From: an uncultured Algibacter sp.
Lineage (GTDB): Bacteria; Bacteroidota; Bacteroidia; Flavobacteriales; Flavobacteriaceae
Reading direction: 5' to 3'
Assembly: GCF_947495675.1 (NCBI RefSeq)
Contig: NZ_CANLZX010000017.1
Location: 1 to 64,000, forward strand
DNA: 64,000 nt
Shown: positions 53,373-62,799 of the stretch, piece after piece
Numbering within the stretch: the stretch's first letter is position 1
Layout: each line of letters opens with the position of its first letter
Translations under genes and position numbers: made by a program
Notes under the pieces: generated by a model
The model's input: the letters and a program-made list of their open reading frames with translations, nothing else
Told to the model about the DNA's origin: nothing
Database searches by the model: none

Positions 53373-54535
53373 TCTTTTTTGTAAAGCGCATACAATCCAA
53401 AAATAGGTCCTATGGCTAATATTAAAAAAAGGTACTTTGCTTCTATTATGGATTGCAAATAGTTTATAAACTGAATACTAATTATTGTAATTGCAAACCC
53501 TATTGAATTTACTATAGTTAAAGCAGTTCCCTTATATTCTGAGTTTACATTTTGTGCTACTAATGTTGAAAAGAGAGGTGAATCGGCAATAACTACAATA
53601 CCCCAAAACATTAAGAATGTTATAAAAACTATATCGGATTCCAACATAAATAGTAATGGTGATACTAAACAACAAATACAAGACAAAGCAAGAATGGTTC
53701 TAGCTACTTTTTTAGTTAAAAATCTTTGAGACAAATATCCTGATGCTACACATCCCAAAGAACCTACAGCAATTATGCTAAAACTTAGCAATGGCAAATT
53801 AAAATGATTTTTTTGATGATAATCAATATAATATTTTAATAATACAGGTACAAAAGCCCAAAATGCATACAACTCCCACATGTGTCCAAAATAACCAAAT
53901 GCAGCACTTCTAAATTTTTTGATTTTAAAAATTTTATAAAATAAGGTTATATCAAATCTTTGAAGTGTTCTTTTATATGGCCCATCTGGTACTAATAAAA
54001 AAATTAACAATCCTCCAAACAATGCTAAACCCGAAGTGATATAAAGCATAAGTTCCCAATACACAATCCCTTTATATCCATTTAAAACATGAGGAAAAGC
54101 CGTACCTAATACTAAGGCACCAACTAAAAAACCTAGAGTTTTACCCAAACCTTTTTTATAATAGTCTGATGCTATCTTCATCCCTACTGGATATATACCA
54201 GCTAAAAAAAAGCCAGTTAAAAAACGAAGTAACATTAAACTTAATAAGTTTTGAAAGCCAAAAGCCATTAAAGCATTAAATAATGCTGCAATTACAGCAC
54301 TAACAAAAAACACTTTTGAAGGTGAAAACCGATCTGATATGGTTAAAATAGCAAATATAAAAGTACCTATAATAAAACCAAATTGTATGGCAGAAGTTAA
54401 ATTACCTAATGCTGTAGATTCTAAATTAAATTTAAGGATTAAATCGTTAATAATTGCGTTACCAACAAACCATAAAGAGGTACAGCAAAATTGTGATAAA
54501 ACAATAACAGGAAGGATTATTTTTTTGCTAATCAT
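53369..54535 (-). CDS. Major facilitator superfamily transporter
   Basis: A 388-residue protein with about twelve transmembrane helices. The first helix pair ([22 protein letters not shown], then [37 protein letters not shown]) and the motif [24 protein letters not shown] in the middle resemble MFS sequences of the NarK/CynX-like type. It imports or exports a small solute of unknown identity. The gene is isolated on the minus strand, convergent with the LolD-like gene and divergent from the TIGR02757 gene. Confidence 0.88.
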   Translation of the reverse strand: MISKKIILPVIVLSQFCCTSLWFVGNAIINDLILKFNLESTALGNLTSAIQFGFIIGTFIFAILTISDRFSPSKVFFVSAVIAALFNALMAFGFQNLLSLMLLRFLTGFFLAGIYPVGMKIASDYYKKGLGKTLGFLVGALVLGTAFPHVLNGYKGIVYWELMLYITSGLALFGGLLIFLLVPDGPYKRTLQRFDITLFYKIFKIKKFRSAAFGYFGHMWELYAFWAFVPVLLKYYIDYHQKNHFNLPLLSFSIIAVGSLGCVASGYLSQRFLTKKVARTILALSCICCLVSPLLFMLESDIVFITFLMFWGIVVIADSPLFSTLVAQNVNSEYKGTALTIVNSIGFAITIISIQFINYLQSIIEAKYLFLILAIGPIFGLYALYKKD

Positions 54536-54604
54536 TTAAATGATTTAATGACCAATTTAATTTATAAATATTATAAGTCTCCTTTTTATTAAACTAATTA
54601 CATT

Positions 54605-54612
54605 TATTTTTG
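54605..54612 (+). promoter_or_regulatory. Minus-7 box of the TIGR02757 gene promoter
   Basis: TATTTTTG, in the string TATTTTTGTTGAAC, matches TAnnTTTG. Its last base is 8 nt before the A of the ATG at 54620, predicting a leader of 0-4 nt. Confidence 0.5.
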
Positions 54613-54619
54613 TTGAACT

Positions 54620-55405
54620 ATGAAAGGAAAACAAATAAAACTAACCAAAAGCGAACTTAAAGACTTTTTGGATACTAAAGTTATTCAATATAATAATCCT
54701 AAATTTATTGAAAGCGATCCTATACAAATTCCACATAAATTTAGTAAAAAAGAAGATATAGAAATTGCTGGTTTTTTAACAGCTACTATTGCTTGGGGAA
54801 ACCGCAAAAGCATTATAAATAATGCAAATCGTTTAATGGAATTACTAGACCACTCCCCTTTCGATTTTGTATTAAACCACCAAGAAACAGATCTAGAAAA
54901 ACTTTTGCCTTTTGTACATAGAACATTTAATGGAAATGATTGCATACAGTTTATAAAATCGTTGCAACATATTTATAAAAACCATGATGGTTTAGAAAAT
55001 ATTTTTTCAAAACACACCGAATTTAATTCATTACAAAAATCTATTTCAAAATTTAAATCTACTTTTTTTGAAATTGAACATTTAAAGCGATCTCAAAAAC
55101 ATGTTAGCGATCCTTTAAAAAATTCGGCTGCCAAACGTATTAATATGTTTTTACGTTGGATGGTTAGAAATGATAATACTGGGGTAGATTTTGGTATTTG
55201 GAATTCTATTTCGCCAAGCCTTCTTTCTTGTCCTTTAGATGTGCATTCTGGTAATGTTGCCAGAAAACTCGGTTTATTAAAACGAAAACAAAATGATGGT
55301 AAAGCACTTACTGAATTAGATATAGCTTTAAGAAAACTAGACCCAAAGGACCCTGTTAAATACGATTTTGCTTTATTTGGTTTGGGCGTTTTTGAAGGGT
55401 TTTGA
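54620..55405 (+). CDS. TIGR02757 family protein
   Basis: A 261-residue protein of a Bacteroidota-typical family of unknown function. Recognisable segments are NPKFIESDPIQIPHKFSKKEDIEIAGFLTATIAWGNRKSII (near residues 27-67), KRINMFLRWMVRNDNTGVDFGIWNSI, LSCPLDVHSGNVARKLGLLKRKQNDGKALTELD, and KYDFALFGLGVF at the C terminus. The all-helical layout and the DVHSGNVAR motif suggest a nucleic-acid glycosylase-like fold, but no catalytic residue is certain. A palindromic repeat begins 5 nt after the stop. Confidence 0.9.
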   Translation: MKGKQIKLTKSELKDFLDTKVIQYNNPKFIESDPIQIPHKFSKKEDIEIAGFLTATIAWGNRKSIINNANRLMELLDHSPFDFVLNHQETDLEKLLPFVHRTFNGNDCIQFIKSLQHIYKNHDGLENIFSKHTEFNSLQKSISKFKSTFFEIEHLKRSQKHVSDPLKNSAAKRINMFLRWMVRNDNTGVDFGIWNSISPSLLSCPLDVHSGNVARKLGLLKRKQNDGKALTELDIALRKLDPKDPVKYDFALFGLGVFEGF

Positions 55406-55410
55406 TTGGT

Positions 55411-55451
55411 GCGTTAGGCATTGTAAAGGAAAGCACACCCTTGTGGTAACG
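55411..55451 (-). repeat. Palindromic dispersed repeat, copy 3 (inverted, short form)
   Basis: Read on the minus strand, the 41 bases run from CGTTACCACAAGGGT to CCTAACGC and align with copies 1 and 2. Like them it starts 5 nt after the stop of the upstream plus-strand gene, but in the opposite orientation. The internal sequence is more diverged (TGTGCTTTCCTTTACAATG). Confidence 0.75.
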
Positions 55452-55464
55452 TATTGAATAAAAA

Positions 55465-55499
55465 AAACGATTGACAAACTTAAGATTCATCAATCGTTT
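55465..55499 (-). terminator. Intrinsic terminator of the M61 peptidase gene
   Basis: AAACGATTGA (55465-55474) and TCAATCGTTT (55490-55499) are perfectly complementary with a 15-nt loop. On the minus strand a run of eight T follows (A at 55460-55467). It lies 28 nt after the minus-strand stop at 55527. Confidence 0.85.
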
Positions 55500-55526
55500 A
55501 TTAAATATTATAATTTTAAAGTTATT

Positions 55527-57419
55527 TTATCCTTTTAACCAAGCTTCACGCAATGCGTTTTCCTCTTCTGTTGTATTTGCTTTTTGTTTTAAAGCCTTAC
55601 CAACTGTATAACCTTGAGTTGTAGTGGTTTTTATTACAACTTCTTTACCATCTCTCTCAAGTATTACTTCTACATCTCTACCTGGTTTCCAGCTAAATAC
55701 TTGGCCTAAAACTTTATTTGCATTTTGAAGTGTTACTGATTCTCCATCAATCGCTTTTATAATATCGTTTGGTTGTGCGCCTTGCTCTTTCCAAAAACTA
55801 TTTTCTAATACAGAATCTATAAAGAATATACCTTTATCTGGAGATCCACTAACAATAGGTGCGCCACCAACTAAAATATAATTAGCTTCTACTTTCCCCT
55901 CGGCTATTTCTAGACCAACTTTGTCAAAAAATTCGTTATAATTAATTGGAATATCTCCAACTACGTGTGTATTTAAAAATTCACCAATAGATGGGTAGGT
56001 CATGGCTGTAATTTCATCAATTAATTTGTCGTCTTCAAATGGTTTGTTTTTTCCGTATTTATTAGACAGCTCTTTCATTAATGAAAGTATACCTCTATTT
56101 CCATTACTTTCTTCACGCGTTAATATATCTATACACATACCAATTAATGCACCTTTTTGGTACACATTTAAATATTGATCTTTATATGGTGCTTTTAATA
56201 CATTTTCGCTCATTATGGTAAAACTCATGGCATCATTTAAACGTCTAGAACCATCAATTTTACTCTTTATTTTATTATAAAAATCTTTCTCTTCAACCAA
56301 ACCTTGATCTACTTGAAACAGCGTAGCAAAGTATTCGGTTACACCCTCATACATCCATAAATGTTTTGAAAATGTAGGGTTGTTATAATCAAAATAATGT
56401 ACGTCTTCTGAGTGTACACTTAACGGTGTTACAATATGAAAAAACTCATGAGACACTACATCTATCATACTTTCTGCTAATGCTGCTTCATCCATTGATT
56501 CTGGCAATACAACAACTGTAGATGTATGATGCTCTAAAGCTCCAAATCCTTTAGGAGAATCCTCTTTACTTTCAGATAAATACAAGTAAATATCATAACG
56601 CGGTGTAGCGTTTATATCGCCCAAATAAGCTTTTTGTGCTTTCATCATTTTAAAAACAACATCTTTAAGAGATTTTGCTGAATGCACTTTATTTGGAGAA
56701 TATACACTTAATACAATTTTGATATCGCCAACTTGAAACTCTTCTACATCCAAATTACCGTACATCATTGGGTTATCTGTGATATCAAAATATCTAGGCG
56801 CAATATAACTTGTAGTGGTTGTTTTTCCGTCGTCACTAACTTTTGAACTTACATTTTGTAAAGCTGATGTACGTACAAAATCGGATGCTGCAGTAACATC
56901 TAATTTGTATTGATTGTTTTTTAATGAATCAAAATAACCAATAAAACCGTGTAAGTTTAAAACATAGTTATTAGGTTCTAAATTCGTCCCTGCTGGCGAA
57001 AAAGGCTCCTCTTTTCCAATACCTCCTTCTTCTTCAATATCGAACGTATCGTTCACTAAATAGGTTATTTTGTCTAATTGTTTGGCATTAGCAATCGTCC
57101 AAGTATTAGTATCGGTTTTATTTACTGCCATTTCATTTCCTTTGTAATCAAAAGCTTTAAAATCGTCTATATACTTACCAAAATCACTAACAGAATAAGT
57201 ACCTTGAACAACTCTTGGTAGCCTATAAGTAACAGTTTCTGTTGTAAAACGACCTGGATTAATGGTTACAGGAGCTTTATCATCAGAGATATTTACTAAA
57301 TTTATTGAAGTTTCAATAGGTAAATTTGTTGCTAAATCGTTGCTGATATTTTTAGTTGACCCACAGCCAACTAGCACAGCACCAGCAAATAAAGCGAATA
57401 ATGTTTTTGTATACATCAA
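55527..57419 (-). CDS. M61-family metallopeptidase lipoprotein with PDZ domain
   Basis: A 630-residue protein. The lipoprotein signal MMYTKTLFALFAGAVLVGC (Cys19) precedes an N-terminal beta domain. The zinc site HEFFH lies at residues 324-328, followed by a typical M61 segment (PLSVHSEDVHYFDYNNPTFSKHLWMYEGVTEYFATL) whose Glu is the third ligand region. The C-terminal third holds a PDZ-like domain (GAQPNDIIKAIDGESVTLQNANKVLGQ). These glycyl aminopeptidase-like enzymes are periplasmic, and their substrates are unknown here. It is monocistronic with its own terminator. Confidence 0.92.
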   Translation of the reverse strand: MMYTKTLFALFAGAVLVGCGSTKNISNDLATNLPIETSINLVNISDDKAPVTINPGRFTTETVTYRLPRVVQGTYSVSDFGKYIDDFKAFDYKGNEMAVNKTDTNTWTIANAKQLDKITYLVNDTFDIEEEGGIGKEEPFSPAGTNLEPNNYVLNLHGFIGYFDSLKNNQYKLDVTAASDFVRTSALQNVSSKVSDDGKTTTTSYIAPRYFDITDNPMMYGNLDVEEFQVGDIKIVLSVYSPNKVHSAKSLKDVVFKMMKAQKAYLGDINATPRYDIYLYLSESKEDSPKGFGALEHHTSTVVVLPESMDEAALAESMIDVVSHEFFHIVTPLSVHSEDVHYFDYNNPTFSKHLWMYEGVTEYFATLFQVDQGLVEEKDFYNKIKSKIDGSRRLNDAMSFTIMSENVLKAPYKDQYLNVYQKGALIGMCIDILTREESNGNRGILSLMKELSNKYGKNKPFEDDKLIDEITAMTYPSIGEFLNTHVVGDIPINYNEFFDKVGLEIAEGKVEANYILVGGAPIVSGSPDKGIFFIDSVLENSFWKEQGAQPNDIIKAIDGESVTLQNANKVLGQVFSWKPGRDVEVILERDGKEVVIKTTTTQGYTVGKALKQKANTTEEENALREAWLKG

Positions 57420-57504
57420 AATTGATTTTTAAAGTTTTTTAATTGACGCGCAAATTACCATAATGTTACGGGCTGCTTTCTTAATGTTTTGTTAAATTCG
57501 CAGT

Positions 57505-58512
57505 ATGCAGAAGCCTTTGGTAAGTATATTAATTCCGTTTAAAAACACAGAAACTTTTATTGGTGCTTGTTTGCAATCAATTTTAGAACAAACCTATACT
57601 AATTGGGAACTACTAATTGTTGATGATAACTCTATTGATTCTAGTTTATCTATAGTTGAAAGTTTTGCTAAGAAAGATTTTAGAATTAAGGTATTTAAAA
57701 ATTCTGGGAGCGGTATTATAAATGCTTTACAATTAGCATTTAAAAATAGTACAGGAGAGTTGGTAACTAGAATGGATAGTGATGATGTGATGAAACCCAA
57801 TAAAATTAAAGTTCTTGCCAATAATCTTATACAACAAGGTAAAGGACACGTGGCGTTAGGCTTAGTTCATTATTTTTCTTTAAATGGTATAAAAGCTGGA
57901 TATAAAAGTTATGAAGTTTGGTTAAATAAATTAACTAAAATAGGAACTAACTATTCTGAAATTTATAAAGAGTGTGTTATACCTTCGCCTTGTTGGATGT
58001 TGTACAGAGACGATTTAATAGCATGTAATGCCTTTAACCCTAATAGATATCCAGAAGATTACGATTTGGCTTTTAGGTTTTATAAACATAATTTTAAATG
58101 TATTCCTTGTAATGTTGTTTTACATGATTGGAGAGATTATAGCCATCGTACCTCTAGAACAAACGAGCACTACGCAGAAAATCATTTTATTCCTTTAAAA
58201 CTGGACTACTTTTTAGAGTTAGATTTTAATACTGAAAAAACACTTGTAGTTTGGGGCGCTGGCAATAAAGGGAAGTTTATTGCTAAAACACTTATTGATA
58301 AGCAAATTGATTTTGAATGGATTTGCGATAACCCTAAAAAGATTGGAAAAAATATTTATGGTAAGGTATTAAGGGCTTTTAAAGATTTAGAAACTATAAA
58401 AAACCCACAGAGTATTATAACAGTTGCTAATAAAGAGGCTCAGATCGAAATTAGAAACTATTTAAATTCATTGCATTTTAAAACAATTATAGATTATGTT
58501 TTCATTTGTTAA
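57505..58512 (+). CDS. Family 2 glycosyltransferase with C-terminal nucleotide-binding-like domain
   Basis: A 335-residue protein. The GT-A domain starts at VSILIPFKNTETFIGACLQSILEQTYTNWELLIVDDNSID (residues 6-45) with RMDSDD (DxD, about 89-94) for metal and sugar nucleotide binding, and continues to LHDWRDYSHRTS. From about residue 245 a second region, LVVWGAGNKGKFIAKTLIDKQIDFEWICDNPKKIG, has a GxGxxG Rossmann-like loop (251-257) and may bind a dinucleotide or nucleotide sugar. Such fusions occur in surface-polysaccharide synthesis. There is no adjacent glycan cluster. It is divergent from the M61 gene. Confidence 0.9.
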   Translation: MQKPLVSILIPFKNTETFIGACLQSILEQTYTNWELLIVDDNSIDSSLSIVESFAKKDFRIKVFKNSGSGIINALQLAFKNSTGELVTRMDSDDVMKPNKIKVLANNLIQQGKGHVALGLVHYFSLNGIKAGYKSYEVWLNKLTKIGTNYSEIYKECVIPSPCWMLYRDDLIACNAFNPNRYPEDYDLAFRFYKHNFKCIPCNVVLHDWRDYSHRTSRTNEHYAENHFIPLKLDYFLELDFNTEKTLVVWGAGNKGKFIAKTLIDKQIDFEWICDNPKKIGKNIYGKVLRAFKDLETIKNPQSIITVANKEAQIEIRNYLNSLHFKTIIDYVFIC

Positions 58513-58605
58513 CTGATATATATAAATCTATTAAAACAGAGGTTTAGACACAATAGTCATAGAAATGTCGCAATGATGCCGTTATCAAAATGATTGATTC
58601 ATTAT

Positions 58606-58613
58606 TAATTTTG
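58606..58613 (+). promoter_or_regulatory. Minus-7 box upstream of the XRE/membrane gene
   Basis: TAATTTTG matches TAnnTTTG, 24 nt before the ATG at 58637. No well-spaced minus-33 was found. Confidence 0.4.
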
Positions 58614-58636
58614 GCTGAAATTAAATTGAATAAACT

Positions 58637-59215
58637 ATGAACATTATTGGAAATAAAATCAAAGAAGTTAGAAACAAAAAAGGAATGTCTCAAGAAGATT
58701 TAGCAGAAAATGCTAAAGTGAGTTTAAGAACCATTCAACGGATAGAAAATAACGAAAATGAACCCAGAGGAAAAACACTTCATTTAATTTGTGAAGCACT
58801 AGAGTTAAATGCTGAAGATATTTTAGATTATGGTAAACAAAACAATAAAAACTACCTTATTTACCTTCACTTATCTGTACTTTCTTTTTTTATTATTCCG
58901 CTAGGTAATATTATACTTCCCCTAATAATTTGGCTAACAAATAAAGATAAAATAATTGGTTTAAATGAAGCTGGAATAAATCTTTTAAACTTTCAAATTT
59001 TTTGGACTTTCATAACATATGGCAGTCTAATTGGTTTTGTTATTGCAAAAATTATGCATTTTAAAACAGGTGGTCTAGCCTCTATCCAAATATTAATATA
59101 TGTATGGTTAATTTTAAATACAATAAATATTATTTTACCAATATTATTTTCGGTTCGAATAGGAAGAGACTTGCAAAAAAGCCAGTATCCAAAAATTATA
59201 AAGTTAATTAAATAG
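58637..59215 (+). CDS. XRE-type helix-turn-helix regulator fused to a membrane domain
   Basis: A 192-residue protein. Residues 1-62 are a Cro/CI helix-turn-helix (IKEVRNKKGMSQEDLAENAKVSLRTIQRIENNENEPRG). The rest is membrane-embedded: hydrophobic segments at about 72-97, 107-137 and 147-171, resembling DUF4870/Tic20-type helices. It could be a membrane-tethered transcription factor that responds to envelope state. A related DUF4870 protein is encoded at 62461. No adjacent target gene is obvious; the next operon starts 64 nt away. Confidence 0.85.
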   Translation: MNIIGNKIKEVRNKKGMSQEDLAENAKVSLRTIQRIENNENEPRGKTLHLICEALELNAEDILDYGKQNNKNYLIYLHLSVLSFFIIPLGNIILPLIIWLTNKDKIIGLNEAGINLLNFQIFWTFITYGSLIGFVIAKIMHFKTGGLASIQILIYVWLILNTINIILPILFSVRIGRDLQKSQYPKIIKLIK

Positions 59216-59255
59216 ATTTCATTTTATTCCTTAACTAAAAATGAAAAAAAATATA

Positions 59256-59263
59256 TAGATTTG
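59256..59263 (+). promoter_or_regulatory. Minus-7 box upstream of the BatA-domain operon
   Basis: TAGATTTG matches TAnnTTTG, 17 nt before the ATG at 59280. It probably drives the four-gene BatA-to-esterase operon. Confidence 0.45.
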
Positions 59264-59279
59264 CTCAATCCTAAACAAT

Positions 59280-61205
59280 ATGCAGTTTAAACACCCAGAA
59301 ATTCTTTACGCTTTATTTTTACTGCTTATCCCTATAATTGTTCATTTATTTCAGCTTCGAAAGTTTCAAAAAGTAGCATTTACAAATGTGGCTTTTCTAA
59401 AGGAAGCAATACTTCAAACTCGTAAAAGTTCGCAAATAAAAAAGTGGTTAATTCTGTTAACTAGAATGTTACTATTAGCCGCATTGGTTTTTGCTTTTGC
59501 TCAACCGTTTACATCAAAATCTAATAATTTTAATATTGAAAAAGAAACAGTAATTTATCTTGATAATTCTTTTAGTATGCAAGCTAAAGGTAATCAAGGT
59601 GAATTACTAAAACGCGCTATTCAAGACATTATTTCTAATGTACCCGAAAATGAAAATATATCGATTTTTACTAATGATGATGTTTTTAAAAACACAACAA
59701 TAAAAGCAATTAAAAATGATTTATTAAAACTAGAATACTCATCAAACCAATTAACTACTGAAGCCGCTTTACTAAAAAGTAAAACCTTTTTTAATCAAAA
59801 AAGTAATACTTTAAAAAACATAGTTTTAATATCTGATTTTCAAGAAGATAAACAAGTATTCAAAACCACAAAAGACACGCTTATAAACCTAAATATAGTA
59901 AAACTAAATCCTATAAATAAAAATAATATTTCAATTGACAGTCTATATATTTCTGAAACCAACCCTACTGCTCTTAAGCTAAAAGTAATACTAAAAAATA
60001 GCGGTATTGCAATTGAAAATTTACCAGTTTCATTATACAATAATGATAACCTAATTGCCAAAACCTCTGTAGCTATTAATCAAGATGCAGAAACCACTTT
60101 TTCGCTTCCTGTTAATGAAACTATAAATGGAAAAATAACTATTGAAGATTCAAATTTACAATTTGACAATTCACTTTATTTCAACATTAATAAAGCAATA
60201 AAAATTAATGTTTTAAGTATTAATGGTCAGGATGACGATTTCTTAAAACGCATTTACACCAATACAGAATTCAACTATAATTCAACACCAATAAATAAAT
60301 TAAATTACAATCTTATTGACACACAAAATTTAATTATTTTAAATGAGTTAAATAGTATACCAGTTGCTTTATCTTCAGCTTTAAATCAATTAATTAAACA
60401 AGATGGCACACTTATTTTAATACCATCAAAAACTATTAAAAATGCTTCTTACAATCAATTCTTAATGAATTATAATTGTAGTTTTAAAAATTTAATTACT
60501 TCTAATAAACGAATTACTACCATAAACTATTCACATCCATTATATAACAATGGTGTATTTGAGAAGCAAGTTAAAAACTTTCAATACCCAAAAGTAAATA
60601 GTTTTTACAATGTAGCATGTTCTGGTTTCTCATCTGTTTTATCATTTGAAGATGGTAAAACATTTTTAGGCCAAAGACTTAATACATATATGTTTTCTTC
60701 AGCTCTAAACAAAGACAACTCTAATTTTAAAAACTCACCTTTAATAGTACCTACGCTCTATAATATAGCTAAACAGAGTTTTAAAATTCCGCAATTATAT
60801 TATACTATTGGTAAAGAAAACACTTTTGATGTTGAAACTAAAATGCAACAAGATGCTGTTTTGTCGTTAGTAAATAATGATTTAAATATGATACCAAAGC
60901 AACAATATTTCAATAATAAGGTTGTGATAAATACTTCTGAAGAACCTTCGGGTGCAGGGATTTACTCCATAACCAACAAAAACAGTATTGTTAAAAATGT
61001 TAGCTATAATTACAATAGAAATGAAAGCAAATTAGCTTACAGAGATTTATCTGCTTTAAAACATGTAACCGTAAGTGATTCTGTTACTAAAATTTTTGAC
61101 ACCATAAAAAGTGACACAAAAGTTAATGCGCTATGGAAATGGTTTGTTATTTTTGCACTAGCGTTATTGATTATTGAAATGCTCATCTTAAAATTCTTTA
61201 AATGA
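59280..61205 (+). CDS. BatA-domain membrane protein with VWA-like region
   Basis: A 641-residue protein. The N-terminal BatA domain (MQFKHPEILYALFLLLIPIIVHLFQLRKFQKVAFTNVAFL) and a second helix (WLILLTRMLLLAALVFAFAQPF, about 55-78) are typical of Bacteroidota Bat proteins. A von Willebrand A-like region follows, starting with VIYLDNSFSMQAKG, which has the DxSxS metal-binding pattern as DNSFS (about residues 96-100). A C-terminal helix (about 617-637) ends the protein. Its role is not established; Bat genes are linked to oxygen tolerance in some species. Its TGA overlaps the next ATG (ATGA). Confidence 0.88.
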   Translation: MQFKHPEILYALFLLLIPIIVHLFQLRKFQKVAFTNVAFLKEAILQTRKSSQIKKWLILLTRMLLLAALVFAFAQPFTSKSNNFNIEKETVIYLDNSFSMQAKGNQGELLKRAIQDIISNVPENENISIFTNDDVFKNTTIKAIKNDLLKLEYSSNQLTTEAALLKSKTFFNQKSNTLKNIVLISDFQEDKQVFKTTKDTLINLNIVKLNPINKNNISIDSLYISETNPTALKLKVILKNSGIAIENLPVSLYNNDNLIAKTSVAINQDAETTFSLPVNETINGKITIEDSNLQFDNSLYFNINKAIKINVLSINGQDDDFLKRIYTNTEFNYNSTPINKLNYNLIDTQNLIILNELNSIPVALSSALNQLIKQDGTLILIPSKTIKNASYNQFLMNYNCSFKNLITSNKRITTINYSHPLYNNGVFEKQVKNFQYPKVNSFYNVACSGFSSVLSFEDGKTFLGQRLNTYMFSSALNKDNSNFKNSPLIVPTLYNIAKQSFKIPQLYYTIGKENTFDVETKMQQDAVLSLVNNDLNMIPKQQYFNNKVVINTSEEPSGAGIYSITNKNSIVKNVSYNYNRNESKLAYRDLSALKHVTVSDSVTKIFDTIKSDTKVNALWKWFVIFALALLIIEMLILKFFK

Positions 61206-62458
61206 ACATACTTATAAAATCGGCCAAAATCATAGATTCCAAAAGCGAGTTTCACAATACGACTCAAGATCTATTAATTGAAAAAGGTGTGATTACTAAG
61301 ATTTCCAGCAACATTAAAAATACAAAAAATTACAAAGAAATTAATTTAGAGAATCTTCATATTTCTCAAGGTTGGTTTGATAGTAGTGTGAGTTTTGGCG
61401 AACCTGGTTATGAAGAACGTGAAACTATAGAAAACGGATTAAAAACAGCTGCACTCTCTGGTTTTACTAATATTGCTGTAAATGCAAATACAAACCCTGT
61501 AATAGATTCAAATTCTAACGTTACATTTTTAAATTCGAAAGCAAATAATAACGCTGTTGGTTTATTACCCATTGGAGCCTTAACAGTTGGTAGTAAAGGT
61601 GAAGATTTAGCCGAACTATACGATATGAGTACTGCTGGTGCTGTTGCATTTTACGACTATAAAAAATCCATTTCTAACCCTAATCTAATGAAAATTGCTT
61701 TGCAATATGCTAGTAATTTTAATGGTTTAGTATGTTCGTTTCCGCAAGAAAATAAAATTTCTGGAAATGGTGTTATGAATGAAAATATAACAAGTACTAG
61801 ATTAGGTTTAAAAGGTATTCCTGCCTTAGCCGAAGAACTTCAAGTTGCTAGAGATTTATTTTTACTTGAATATACTGGCGGAAAATTGCATATCCCTACT
61901 ATTTCTACTGCAACATCGGTAGCTTTAATTAGAGAAGCAAAAAAGAAAAAATTAAATGTTTCGTGTAGTGTGGCAATTCACAACTTGTATTTTACTGATG
62001 CTGTTTTAACCGATTTTGATACTAATTATAAAGTATTACCACCACTTAGAACACAAAGTGATATAAATGCTTTGATTGAGGGCGTTAAAGATGGTACTAT
62101 TGATATGGTAACTACAGACCACAACCCTATTGATATTGAAGATAAAAAAATAGAATTCGATCACGCAGATTATGGCTCTATAGGTTTAGAAAGTGCTTTT
62201 GGTGCTTTACAAAACATCTTTACAACAAAAAAAACAATTGATATTTTAACAAAAGGAAAAGCTAGATTTGGTATTGAATCGTCACCTATATCTATAGGAA
62301 ATTTGGCTAATATTACCCTTTTTAACCCAGATACTAAATACATATTTTCAAATAATAATATTGTATCAAAATCTAAAAACGCCATATTCATAAACGAAAC
62401 TTTAAAAGGAGTAGTTTACGGTATTATTTCAAATAATCAGGCCGTTTTAAAATCTTAA
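61202..62458 (+). CDS. Dihydroorotase-like protein lacking the metal-binding histidines
   Basis: A 418-residue amidohydrolase-fold protein similar to dihydroorotase throughout (FDSSVSFGEPGYEERETIENGLKTAALSGFT, TTDHNPIDIEDKKIEFDHADYGSIGLESAFGALQ). At residues 60-69 the expected D-x-H-x-H-x-R-x-P-G motif reads DSSVSFGEPG: both His are Ser and the Arg is Gly. Later metal or base positions also look altered (KLHIPTIST, SVAIHNLYF). It therefore looks non-catalytic, perhaps a structural partner of an active dihydroorotase or of aspartate transcarbamoylase. The ATG overlaps the BatA stop by 4 nt. Confidence 0.85.
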   Translation: MNILIKSAKIIDSKSEFHNTTQDLLIEKGVITKISSNIKNTKNYKEINLENLHISQGWFDSSVSFGEPGYEERETIENGLKTAALSGFTNIAVNANTNPVIDSNSNVTFLNSKANNNAVGLLPIGALTVGSKGEDLAELYDMSTAGAVAFYDYKKSISNPNLMKIALQYASNFNGLVCSFPQENKISGNGVMNENITSTRLGLKGIPALAEELQVARDLFLLEYTGGKLHIPTISTATSVALIREAKKKKLNVSCSVAIHNLYFTDAVLTDFDTNYKVLPPLRTQSDINALIEGVKDGTIDMVTTDHNPIDIEDKKIEFDHADYGSIGLESAFGALQNIFTTKKTIDILTKGKARFGIESSPISIGNLANITLFNPDTKYIFSNNNIVSKSKNAIFINETLKGVVYGIISNNQAVLKS

Positions 62459-62460
62459 AC

Positions 62461-62799
62461 ATGACAGAACAAGACATAAATAAAGGGCGCCAAAACGCAA
62501 TAATAAGTTACATAACTATTTTTGGGGTTATTATAGCCTATTACTTAAATAATGAAGATGATAAAAAAAGTAAATTCGCTAGTTTTCATATTAGACAATC
62601 TTTAGGGCTATGGCTAACTTTTTTTGCTTTAGGTTATATTATTGGAAGTTTTAATAGTTGGTTAATAACCTCTTCTTTTTATTTATGCTTTGCTGTACTT
62701 TTTATTTATGGCTTCTCAAATGCTATCGGAAGAAAAGCACAAGAAGTACCACTTGTTGGAAACTTATACCAACGCATATTCTCTAATCTAGGATCTTAA
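62461..62799 (+). CDS. DUF4870/Tic20-like small membrane protein
   Basis: A 112-residue protein with hydrophobic segments at about 14-28 (ISYITIFGVIIAYYL) and 51-85 (WLTFFALGYIIGSF, then SFYLCFAVLFIYGF). The polar stretch KSKFASFHIRQSLGLW is characteristic of the DUF4870/Tic20-like family. Function is unknown. It starts 3 nt after the dihydroorotase-like stop and ends one base before the esterase start, so it is part of the same operon. Confidence 0.85.
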   Translation: MTEQDINKGRQNAIISYITIFGVIIAYYLNNEDDKKSKFASFHIRQSLGLWLTFFALGYIIGSFNSWLITSSFYLCFAVLFIYGFSNAIGRKAQEVPLVGNLYQRIFSNLGS

